In this document: positions 1 to 5,112 of the stretch, one piece after another
How positions within the stretch are numbered: position 1 is the stretch's first letter
How the letters are laid out: every line of letters begins with the position of its first letter
Assembly (NCBI GenBank): GCA_016288355.1
Contig: JAEEYY010000056.1
Location: 1 to 5,876, forward strand
DNA: 5,876 bases
Origin: Synergistes sp.
GTDB taxonomy: Bacteria > Synergistota > Synergistia > Synergistales > Synergistaceae
Direction: 5' to 3'
Program-made: the position numbers and the translations under genes
The notes under the pieces: generated by a model
What the model was told of the DNA's origin: nothing
What the model saw: the letters and a program-made list of their open reading frames with translations, nothing else
Databases searched by the model: none

Positions 1-228
1 CCTGAGGCTTTCTGTGAATCTGAGAGGGGATGGACCAGGTAAGAAATCAAGAAAATGCCAAGGATAGAGGGTCGGATTTGCCTTTGCCAGGTATGATTTC
101 ATATAGTAGCATAAGTAGTTATTAAAATCGAATTTAAATTATGCAATTACTTACAGTCGAGCACATTAGCGAAAAGGAGGGGAAAAAACATCCCTTTAAC
201 ATTGCAATTTATAATTCGGAAAAATAGG
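1..228. other. AT-rich non-coding stretch, no gene recognised
   Basis: No open frame of useful length with a start and SD is visible on either strand. Short open frames run in from the left edge and stop at about 42 and 66. One could be the tail of an upstream gene, but nothing identifies it. A strong SD-like run (AAAAGGAGGGG, 173-183) has no ATG or GTG at a useful distance, so it appears orphaned. Together with the promoter and RNA element this makes a 519-base gene-free region at the left end. Confidence 0.5.
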
Positions 229-256
229 TTGAATTCTACCTATAATGTGTTATACT
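229..256 (+). promoter_or_regulatory. Sigma-A promoter for the intron-like RNA and phd-doc operon
   Basis: TTGAAT (229-234) serves as -35, followed by a 16-bp spacer and TATACT (251-256) as -10. The -10 is preceded by TG at 248-249, giving an extended -10. Transcription would begin at about 262-264, just before the intron-like element, so that element would be the leader of the toxin-antitoxin mRNA. A second -10-like hexamer, TATAAT (241-246), has no matching -35. The small inverted repeat TATAA-tgtg-TTATA (241-254) overlaps the -10, where an antitoxin operator would be expected; its role is inference. Confidence 0.6.
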
Positions 257-408
257 ATCTTCAGAGGGGGTGCCAGTTCGGTGCAGGCAATACAGCGCGG
301 TGGAAGTCCGCGCCCGGTAAAGCTTGCGAGTAGCCGGTACTCAGCCTTGAAGCCAACGCCGCGAGGATAGGAAAGATACCTGGAACTGGCAACCAAAGAT
401 TGCTTGAA

Positions 409-441
409 GAGCCGGATGCGGGAAAATCGCACGTCCGGTTC
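409..441 (+). ncRNA. Group II intron domain V
   Basis: This 33-nt hairpin has the full domain V plan. The lower helix GAGCCGGA (409-416) pairs with TCCGGTTC (434-441) and contains the catalytic AGC triad at 410-412, its G paired to U. A two-base CG bulge (432-433) follows. The upper helix TGCG (417-420) pairs with CGCA (428-431) under a GAAA-type loop. Domain V is the metal-binding catalytic heart of group II ribozymes. The key positions are intact here even though most of the rest of the ribozyme is absent. Confidence 0.9.
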
Positions 442-444
442 CGT

Positions 445-511
445 GAGGGGCAGTAGGCAAGCCTTTCACTTGTAAATACTCTGAAAGGAGTGTCGAGACT
501 GCCTGCTCGAC
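445..511 (+). ncRNA. Group II intron domain VI with G at the bulged branch-point position
   Basis: GAG (445-447) pairs with CTC (506-508). GGGCAGT (448-454) pairs with ACTGCCT (498-504). The single unpaired base between the two helices, on the 3' strand, is G505, seven nt from the 3' end. In most group II introns this base is the adenosine that forms the lariat. An upper helix, CCTTTCA (462-468) with TGAAAGG (482-488), caps the domain. The terminal GAC (509-511) gives the usual AY 3' boundary. Confidence 0.8.
484..490 (+). promoter_or_regulatory. SD-like AAAGGAG inside domain VI
   Basis: This is the only strong SD in the 130 nt before the antitoxin. It lies 29 nt before ATG 520, too far for normal initiation, and most of it is paired in the domain VI upper helix. 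It is 8 nt before an in-frame CTG (499-501). A GTG at 490 overlaps the SD itself and is an unlikely start. Confidence 0.35.
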
Positions 512-529
512 CGATAATCATGATGATCG
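512..529 (+). repeat. Imperfect 18-bp palindrome over the antitoxin start
   Basis: The 18 bases from C512 to G529 match their own reverse complement at 16 positions (CGATaATCATGATgATCG). The palindrome begins at the first base after the inferred intron 3' end and covers the antitoxin start codons. It could be an antitoxin operator or part of the original intron target. Part of the symmetry comes from the family-typical Met-Met-Ile-Asp codons. Confidence 0.4.
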
Positions 530-762
530 ATACCAATGCTATCGTAACGGCTACAGAGGCCAATCAGAATTTTTCTCGTATTGCCAAGTTGGCCGAGAAG
601 AAGGGCAGAGTTTATGTATTTAAGAATAATCGGCCGAAGCTGCTGGTAATCGACCTGGATACGGAGCCGCAGGTCGATATTTCCGAAGAGGAAAAGTTTC
701 AGGTAGTCACGCAGCGGATCCTGAAAGAGCACATGGCTGCGTTTGAGGAGCTTGCGAAATGA
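520..762 (+). CDS. Phd/YefM-family antitoxin
   Basis: This 80-residue protein starts MMIDTN and continues with the TEANQNFSR stretch and a KNNRPK segment, typical of the N-terminal DNA-binding half of Phd/YefM antitoxins. The acidic, helical C-terminal half (about residues 45-80) is where such proteins wrap and inhibit their toxin. I chose ATG 520 because the family normally begins at or near MIDTN; ATG 523 is equally possible. The open frame extends back to GTG 490, but those ten residues would be encoded by intron domain VI. No well-spaced SD precedes ATG 520 in the unspliced transcript. The last four bases overlap the toxin start (ATGA), so the pair is translationally coupled. Phd proteins usually repress their own promoter with the toxin as co-repressor; the palindromes at 241-254 and 512-529 are candidate sites. 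Confidence 0.88.
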   Translation: MMIDTNAIVTATEANQNFSRIAKLAEKKGRVYVFKNNRPKLLVIDLDTEPQVDISEEEKFQVVTQRILKEHMAAFEELAK

Positions 763-1136
763 TAAGGTTTTCAAAAGAAAAGATTCTGCTTCTCCATAAG
801 ATTCTCGCCGAAGCGACCGGCGGAAGCACCGGAGTGCGTGACGAGGCGCTACTGGATTCCGCGCTTGAAAGCGCCTTCGCCGGGTTTGGAGACAAAGAGT
901 TTTATCCGACCAAAGAAGAGAAAGGCGCCCGTCTCGGATATGCGCTGATCTCCAACCACGCGTTTGTTGACGAGAATAAGCGCATCGGCCTGTACGTCAT
1001 GCTCTCTTTCCTTGAGATGAATGGCGTACCTGTGCAATGCACCGACGACGAGCTCGTAAAAATCGGGTTGTCCGTTGCCGAGGGGAGTATGGGATACGAC
1101 GAGTTCCTTCAATGGGTACTGGATCACAGAAAATGA
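759..1136 (+). CDS. doc: Doc-type Fic-domain toxin
   Basis: This 125-residue protein matches the length of Doc, the death-on-curing toxin (about 126 residues in phage P1). The Fic motif lies at 67-75, HAFVDENKR, followed by IGLYVMLSFLEMNG as in Doc proteins. H67 and the N73-K74-R75 end are intact. Doc from P1 phosphorylates elongation factor EF-Tu and blocks translation; the same target here is inference. The residue before NKR is E72, where Doc has Ala and classical Fic proteins have Gly, so the nucleotide-binding loop is unusual. GAGGAG (745-750) lies 8 nt before ATG 759, inside the end of the antitoxin gene, and the ATGA overlap makes a coupled pair. Such modules are addiction or stress systems and are often carried on mobile or accessory DNA, which fits the intron and insertion-sequence remnants on both sides. 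Confidence 0.88.
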   Translation: MIRFSKEKILLLHKILAEATGGSTGVRDEALLDSALESAFAGFGDKEFYPTKEEKGARLGYALISNHAFVDENKRIGLYVMLSFLEMNGVPVQCTDDELVKIGLSVAEGSMGYDEFLQWVLDHRK

Positions 1137-1193
1137 TTCTTTTCGAAAAAACTCCCTGTGCGATGCTGAACAGGTACGGTAAAAAACGGACAA

Positions 1194-1249
1194 TAGACAT
1201 CCCCCTGATGTAGGAAAATGAAACTACATCAGGGGGATCGTTATGTCTA
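1194..1249 (+). repeat. Long inverted repeat: 15-bp perfect stem plus 5-bp outer arms
   Basis: ATCCCCCTGATGTAG (1199-1213) is the exact reverse complement of 1224-1238, with a 10-nt loop. Further out, TAGAC (1194-1198) matches GTCTA (1245-1249) across a 6-nt bulge, and the outer arm contains the ATG of the small ORF. As RNA it would fold into a stable hairpin occluding that start. No U-tract follows, so it is not an ordinary terminator. A hairpin just before a transposase ORF can shield it from outside transcription, which would fit an insertion-sequence left end. Confidence 0.65.
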
Positions 1250-1332
1250 AGCGAGATTACCCACATGTCCAGGAACTTCTGCCGAGGATAAAAGCAATGG
1301 TACAGGCTCTTCCACAGATGCGCAAGACCTGA
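1243..1332 (+). pseudogene. Truncated OrfA-like insertion-sequence ORF (29 codons)
   Basis: ATG 1243 opens a 29-residue frame starting MSKRDYPHVQELLPRIKAMV and ending at TGA 1332. From memory, the beginning resembles small helix-turn-helix OrfA proteins at the 5' end of IS3-type elements in Clostridia, in which a helix-turn-helix would follow. Here the frame departs after about residue 22 and stops. No second transposase ORF follows before the importer genes. I read it as the left-end scar of a deleted insertion sequence; a real small protein is possible but less likely. No SD is visible, and the start lies in the hairpin arm. Confidence 0.35.
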
Positions 1333-1405
1333 AAGAGATGGATTTTTGAGGTGCGTTTTCCCTTGTTATAGGCTCTGCAGTTAACTGGTTATTCAAAACC
1401 CATAT

Positions 1406-1434
1406 TTCTGTCCAGCACGGCTTTTTGCTATAAT
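1406..1434 (+). promoter_or_regulatory. Extended -10 promoter of the ABC importer operon
   Basis: TATAAT (1429-1434) is a consensus -10, preceded by TG at 1426-1427 (extended -10). At 17 bp upstream the -35 is weak, TTCTGT (1406-1411). Transcription would start at about 1441, leaving a leader of about 45 nt. No CodY-like box or riboswitch is evident in the leader. Confidence 0.6.
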
Positions 1435-1472
1435 TTTTTTAGCAGTAATAGACTGTTTTATTCTATTCTACA

Positions 1473-1480
1473 AAAGGAGG
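1473..1480 (+). promoter_or_regulatory. Strong SD of the solute-binding protein gene
   Basis: AAAGGAGG lies 7 nt before ATG 1488. It is a near-perfect match to the 16S rRNA tail and fits high expression of the binding protein. The ATG at 1483 opens only a two-codon frame. Confidence 0.7.
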
Positions 1481-1487
1481 ACATGAC

Positions 1488-3119
1488 ATGAAACGCAAAC
1501 TCACTTTTTTGCTTGCTGTGGTGATGTTGGCCATGGTTCTGCTCCCCGCCTGCGGCAGCAGTGCCGCGCCCAGCAGCGCTCCGGCCGCTGAAACCACCCA
1601 GCAGTCCGGCGGTACACAGCAGGCAAGCAGCGCGAAGCCGGCTGAAGCCGCCGCACCGCAGAGCACGAGCGGGGCCGTCTCCGGCCGTACGGATCTCAAC
1701 CTGGCGCTTAATGCCGCGGTAGAGACACTGAATCCCTACATTACCGGCGCCATTGCTACGAAGCAGATCCTGTTCCAGATGAACGATTCCCTCTTCTTTG
1801 TAGACGATGTGGGCGAGATGGAACCCCGCATTGCTACCAAGGTGGAGACCAGCGCTGATGGATTGGCCTACACGTTCACGATTCGGGACGATGTGTATTT
1901 TCATAACGGTGATAAACTGACCGCAGACGATGTGGCCTGGTCCATTCACTACGCGCTGAATCCTGATGATGGCCGTACCTATTCTGCGACGGTCAAAAAC
2001 TATGCCTCTGCCGAAGCTGTGGACGCCAACACGGTAGTGATTAAGACGCTGGAGCCCACGGCGACCTTCCTCAAGGGTGTCTCCATGATTCCCATCCTGT
2101 GCCAGAAAGAAGTGGAAGCTGCCGGAGAGGACTTTGGCGTAAAGGCTATCCCTGCCAGCTGCGGCCCCTACATGCTGGACAAATATGAGCCGGATTATGA
2201 AGTTGTCTTCAAGGCCTTCGATCAGTATTACCGCGGCAAGGCTCCGATTGAGACAGTGACCTTCAAAATCCTTACAGACAACAGCACCACACTGGCCGCC
2301 TTCGAAGCGGGTGAAATCGACTTCGTAACGGTTCCCACTGCCGACTGGCAGCGTATTTCCAACGATGATCGGTTTACTTCCTATTTGAACCCCTCTGCGC
2401 ATATCAGCTATATCATGATCAATATCCGCGGTATTGAACCGTACAACGATATCCGTATTCGGCAGGCGCTGAACTATGCCATTGACAAAGAAGCGGTCAT
2501 CCTGGGGGCCTATGAGGGCTTAGGTGAAGTGGCTGACACCTGGTTCAACCCCGCAACCGTTTTCGGCGGCACGACTGATGGCATTACGATTTATGAGTAC
2601 AATCCCGAAAAGGCGAAAGAACTGTTGGCTGAAGCCGGCTATCCCGATGGCTTTGACGCCGGTACCATCCTGTGCTCTGCTTCCAGCTACTGGCCCAAGA
2701 TGGCTGAGATTATTCAGGATCAGCTTGCCGATATAGGCGTCAAGTGTGATGTTGAGAGCATGGAATCCAACTCCGCACGTACCCGTCGCCAGGATGGTGC
2801 CTACACGTTGGCTGTGACAGGCCTTTCCATTGAAGGTGAACCTTCTTATGCAGAGCTTATCTGGAAAAAGGCCGGTGAAAGCGGCAAGGCAGAGATGAAT
2901 ATGGACGATCCGGAGATTACGGCAGCTTTTGCCAAGGCTAACTCCAAAATCGATCCTGAAGAGCGCAAGGCAGCCTATAAAGAGCTGATTGAGCTCATGC
3001 AGGAGAGCGCCTATACAGTTCCGGTATTCCACAAGAGCACACCTTTCGCTTGGGACCCCCAGCTCAATGCCAAGCTGTATATGAGTTACTATTACGTCTA
3101 TGATTTCTCCTGGCAATAA
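1488..3119 (+). CDS. Family 5 solute-binding lipoprotein of a peptide-type ABC importer
   Basis: This 543-residue protein captures the substrate outside the cell and delivers it to the B/C permease. Residues 1-22 are a lipoprotein signal peptide: basic start MKRK, hydrophobic core, and lipobox LPAC with the lipidated Cys at 22. A Ser/Ala/Gln/Pro-rich linker (23-66) tethers the folded part to the membrane. The SBP_bac_5 (DppA/OppA) fold follows. Its family stretch YTFTIRDDVYFHNGDKLTADDV (first half and second half at about 128-149) lies after a SADG turn at 122-125, and a CGPYML segment and a C-terminal helical region come later. Length is normal for the family. The substrate is probably an oligopeptide or dipeptide, but family 5 also includes nickel, opine and glutathione binders, and nothing seen here decides. 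It is the first gene of the operon, with its own promoter and strong SD. Confidence 0.92.
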   Translation: MKRKLTFLLAVVMLAMVLLPACGSSAAPSSAPAAETTQQSGGTQQASSAKPAEAAAPQSTSGAVSGRTDLNLALNAAVETLNPYITGAIATKQILFQMNDSLFFVDDVGEMEPRIATKVETSADGLAYTFTIRDDVYFHNGDKLTADDVAWSIHYALNPDDGRTYSATVKNYASAEAVDANTVVIKTLEPTATFLKGVSMIPILCQKEVEAAGEDFGVKAIPASCGPYMLDKYEPDYEVVFKAFDQYYRGKAPIETVTFKILTDNSTTLAAFEAGEIDFVTVPTADWQRISNDDRFTSYLNPSAHISYIMINIRGIEPYNDIRIRQALNYAIDKEAVILGAYEGLGEVADTWFNPATVFGGTTDGITIYEYNPEKAKELLAEAGYPDGFDAGTILCSASSYWPKMAEIIQDQLADIGVKCDVESMESNSARTRRQDGAYTLAVTGLSIEGEPSYAELIWKKAGESGKAEMNMDDPEITAAFAKANSKIDPEERKAAYKELIELMQESAYTVPVFHKSTPFAWDPQLNAKLYMSYYYVYDFSWQ

Positions 3120-3155
3120 ACAGCCTCCTGCGCAGAGAAATCTATTGCCAATAAT

Positions 3156-3183
3156 GGGGAAAGCGGCTTAGCCCGCTTTCCCC
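3156..3183 (+). promoter_or_regulatory. Intercistronic hairpin after the binding-protein gene
   Basis: GGGGAAAGCGG (3156-3166) pairs perfectly with CCGCTTTCCCC (3173-3183) around a 6-nt loop, an 11-bp GC-rich stem. No U-tract follows, so full termination is unlikely. Its place between the binding-protein and permease genes suggests protection of the upstream mRNA 3' end, or partial termination, giving more binding protein than permease. Confidence 0.65.
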
Positions 3184-3210
3184 TATGTTGCATGTAACAG
3201 GGAGGAAGCT

Positions 3211-4146
3211 ATGATTCGATATACCATCAAACGTCTGTTACTGCTGATCCCGATCATCATCGGTGCGGCCTTTATTGTCTCTCTTATCATGGAAATGACG
3301 CCCGGTGACCCCATTACCCTGATGCTGGGCGATCTGGCTACTGAGCAGCGAGTTGCGGAGTTGACTGCAAAATTTGGTTTGGACAAACCGTTTTTGCTGC
3401 GCTTTCTGAATTTTATTATTGGTTTGTTTACCCGCTTTGATTTTGGTACTTCATGGCGGACCAGCCGCCCTGTGCTGGAGACTTTGCTCACCCGTGCTCC
3501 TGCCACGCTTACAGTAGCTTTTATGAGCATCGGATTTGCCACAATTGTAGGTGTCTCCATCGGCGTGCTCTCTGCCGTTAAACAGTATTCTCCACTGGAT
3601 AACTACGCTCGCGTAACAGCCATGATGCTCGGTGCGGTACCAACTTTCTGGCTGGGCATGATGCTGATTGTCCTTTTCTCCCTGAAGTTGGGTTGGCTTC
3701 CGACCAGTGGTGTAGGTGACATCAAGCATTTTATCCTGCCCATGCTGATGCTGGGGCTGCCTTACGGCGCACGCCAGCTGCGCGGCTCGCGTACCCATAT
3801 GCTGGAGGCTATCCGAAAGGATCATGTCCGAACTGCACGTGCCAAGGGGGCGCCGGAAAGGCGGGTAATCTGGATTCATGCACTGGGGAACGCACTGCTT
3901 CCTATCATTAACAGCACGGCCGCTTATATCAGCGGCCTGTTGGGCGGCGCAGTGGTATGCGAGACTCTTTTTGGGCTGAATGGCATCGGCAGTTATATCG
4001 TCAATGCAGTGAAGCAAAAAGATATCCCCTGTGTGGTAGGCGGCGTTGTCTTTTTGGCAATCATGGTTGCGATCCTGATGCTTATAGTGGATCTGCTTCA
4101 TGCCTATGTGGATCCCAGGGTCAAGGCCAGATATGCTAGGAGGTGA
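3211..4146 (+). CDS. dppB: Peptide-type ABC importer permease, DppB/OppB family
   Basis: This 311-residue integral membrane protein forms half of the transport channel. Predicted membrane segments lie near 9-28, 99-121, 134-158, 172-185, 229-254 and 274-299, the six-helix plan of DppB. The FGTSW motif (78-82) after the long first outer loop is typical. The cytoplasmic EAA loop, which docks on the ATPases, is at about 198-233 (LEA...G...LGNALLPII). GGGAGG (3200-3205) sits 5 nt before ATG 3211. It ends just before the permease C gene, and its last codons carry that gene's SD. The symbol reflects family membership; a dipeptide substrate is not shown. Confidence 0.9.
   Translation: MIRYTIKRLLLLIPIIIGAAFIVSLIMEMTPGDPITLMLGDLATEQRVAELTAKFGLDKPFLLRFLNFIIGLFTRFDFGTSWRTSRPVLETLLTRAPATLTVAFMSIGFATIVGVSIGVLSAVKQYSPLDNYARVTAMMLGAVPTFWLGMMLIVLFSLKLGWLPTSGVGDIKHFILPMLMLGLPYGARQLRGSRTHMLEAIRKDHVRTARAKGAPERRVIWIHALGNALLPIINSTAAYISGLLGGAVVCETLFGLNGIGSYIVNAVKQKDIPCVVGGVVFLAIMVAILMLIVDLLHAYVDPRVKARYARR
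4138..4143 (+). promoter_or_regulatory. SD that decides the permease C start
   Basis: AGGAGG overlaps the end of dppB. It lies 8 nt before GTG 4152 but touches GTG 4143, whose G is the last base of the SD. The spacing therefore favours 4152 as the start. Confidence 0.65.
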
Positions 4147-4151
4147 AAGCA

Positions 4152-5096
4152 GTGGTTACACGTGAAAGTAGAAAAATGGCCAAGCTGAGAGAGAAAAAGG
4201 AAGAAGCTCTCCGCCAGGCTATGGCCAGCAGTACCAAACGCAAAGGGGCCAGTATGACGCCCTGGCAGGAAACCTGGTTTAGACTCAAAAAGAACAAAAG
4301 CGCAGTTTTTGGCCTTTGTATTATTATTCTGCTGATCTTGGTCATTCTTTTTGCAGAGGTTATTTCCCCTTACGAGCGGGCCATTGACCAGAACATCCGC
4401 AACCGCCTCCAGCCGCCCTCTGCTGAGCATCTTCTGGGAACAGACGGATACGGGCGTGATGTATTTACCCGAGTAATCCACGGCGCGAGAAACACCATGT
4501 CAATCGCCTTTACTGCGGCATTTATTACGTTGATAATCGGCGCACCCCTGGGCGCCTATGCGGCCTATTACGGCGGTCGCTTTGATGCTGTCCTGATGCG
4601 CATCTGCGATGTGTTCAGTTCCATTCCGTCGCTAATCATGGCGTTGGCTGTGGTGGCAGCTTTGGGCGCCAATCTGTTTAATCTGATTATAGCCATCGCC
4701 ATTTCCGGTGTCCCTGGGCAGGTGCGTGGTACCCGTGCACTGGTGTTGGGTTCTATGAACAATGAATATATCATGGCCGCCCGCTCCTATGGCAGTCGAG
4801 ACCGTCAAATTGTTTTCGGACACATTCTGCCAAATGCGCTGGGACCAACTATCATCGGGTTTACCGGCATGCTCGCTGATCTGACGCTCCGTGCCTCCGC
4901 GCTCAGCTTCATCGGCCTGGGCATTCAGCCGCCCAACCCGGAATGGGGCGCTCTCTTGAGTGAGGCGCGTGAGTTCATGCGTGTTAAACCAGATCTTGTG
5001 ATTTATCCGGGCGTTGCCATCCTGCTGGTGGCACTGGCATTCAATCTGTTGGGCGATGGCCTGCGAGACGCTCTGGATCCCAAACTGAGAGACTGA
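4152..5096 (+). CDS. dppC: Peptide-type ABC importer permease, DppC/OppC family
   Basis: This 314-residue protein from GTG 4152 is the second half of the channel. GTG 4143, which overlaps the dppB stop as GTGA, would add three residues, but SD spacing disfavours it. ATG 4176 is a further in-frame option. A charged, Lys/Arg-rich cytoplasmic tail (about 1-48) precedes the first membrane helix (about 51-71). The HLLGTDGYGRDVFTR motif (about 93-107) is a DppC hallmark. The EAA loop lies at about 205-230 (YIMAARSYG...HILPNA), and SFIGLGIQPPNPEWG follows as in the family. It starts 5 nt after dppB ends and is translated from the same mRNA. The highly charged tail of nearly 50 residues is somewhat long compared with typical DppC. 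Confidence 0.9.
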   Translation: MVTRESRKMAKLREKKEEALRQAMASSTKRKGASMTPWQETWFRLKKNKSAVFGLCIIILLILVILFAEVISPYERAIDQNIRNRLQPPSAEHLLGTDGYGRDVFTRVIHGARNTMSIAFTAAFITLIIGAPLGAYAAYYGGRFDAVLMRICDVFSSIPSLIMALAVVAALGANLFNLIIAIAISGVPGQVRGTRALVLGSMNNEYIMAARSYGSRDRQIVFGHILPNALGPTIIGFTGMLADLTLRASALSFIGLGIQPPNPEWGALLSEAREFMRVKPDLVIYPGVAILLVALAFNLLGDGLRDALDPKLRD

Positions 5097-5103
5097 AGGG
5101 GGG

Positions 5104-5109
5104 AAGGAG
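5104..5109 (+). promoter_or_regulatory. SD of the importer ATPase gene
   Basis: AAGGAG lies 3 nt before GTG 5113. This is short spacing, but it is the only SD near any start of this frame; ATG 5176 has none. Confidence 0.5.
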
Positions 5110-5112
5110 TCT

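Larger units (their letters stand above)
270..511 (+). mobile_element. Compact ORF-less group II intron derivative (5' boundary approximate)
   Basis: The 3' part holds a canonical group II domain V followed by domain VI and ends in TGCTCGAC, matching the CUACUCGAC/AY type of 3' end in bacterial introns. The 5' part starts GTGCC (270-274), close to the GUGYG consensus. It is enclosed by a 9-bp helix, 271-279 with 383-391, followed by CAAC, as in a closing domain I stem. Inside are a perfect 6-bp hairpin (295-300 with 308-313, loop TGGAAGT) and GAGTA/TACTC (328-332 with 338-342). Only about 18 nt separate the closing stem from domain V, so domains II-IV and the reverse transcriptase/maturase ORF are missing. 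At about 242 nt it is far below the usual ribozyme size of roughly 400-600 nt or more. It is most likely a deletion derivative or a minimised non-autonomous element. Self-splicing is not expected but not excluded with help in trans. GTGCA at 281 is an alternative 5' end. Confidence 0.8.
1137..1487. other. Intergenic region between the doc toxin and the ABC importer operon
   Basis: This 351-base gap contains an inverted repeat (1194-1249), a 29-codon remnant ORF (1243-1332) and a promoter plus SD for the importer (1406-1480). No rho-independent terminator with a U-tract is visible after the toxin gene. Confidence 0.6.

Noticed and set aside
173..250. Small gene after the strong SD AAAAGGAGGGG
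   Set aside because: No ATG or GTG follows at a usable distance; a TTG frame at 202 carries no recognisable product and runs into the intron element.
270..511. Cobalamin or other riboswitch in the leader
   Set aside because: The region is structured, but the cobalamin core boxes are absent, and the 3' half is explained fully by group II domains V and VI.
490..519. Antitoxin start at GTG 490
   Set aside because: The GTG overlaps the AAGGAG it would need, its codons lie in intron domain VI, and the family start is at MMIDTN (520).
270..520. HEARO/IscB-associated omega RNA inserted before ATGA
   Set aside because: The ATGA-adjacent position is suggestive, but there is no HNH/IscB ORF, and the domain V and VI features with the CTCGAC 3' end fit a group II intron much better. 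A covariance search would settle it.
1140..1149. Terminator after the toxin gene (TTTTCGAAAA)
   Set aside because: It is a short AT-rich palindrome with no loop and no GC stem, so it would not terminate.
1458..2402. Long open frame on the - strand opposite the binding-protein gene
   Set aside because: It is a shadow of a well-supported + strand gene with signal peptide and family motifs, and has no recognisable domain of its own.
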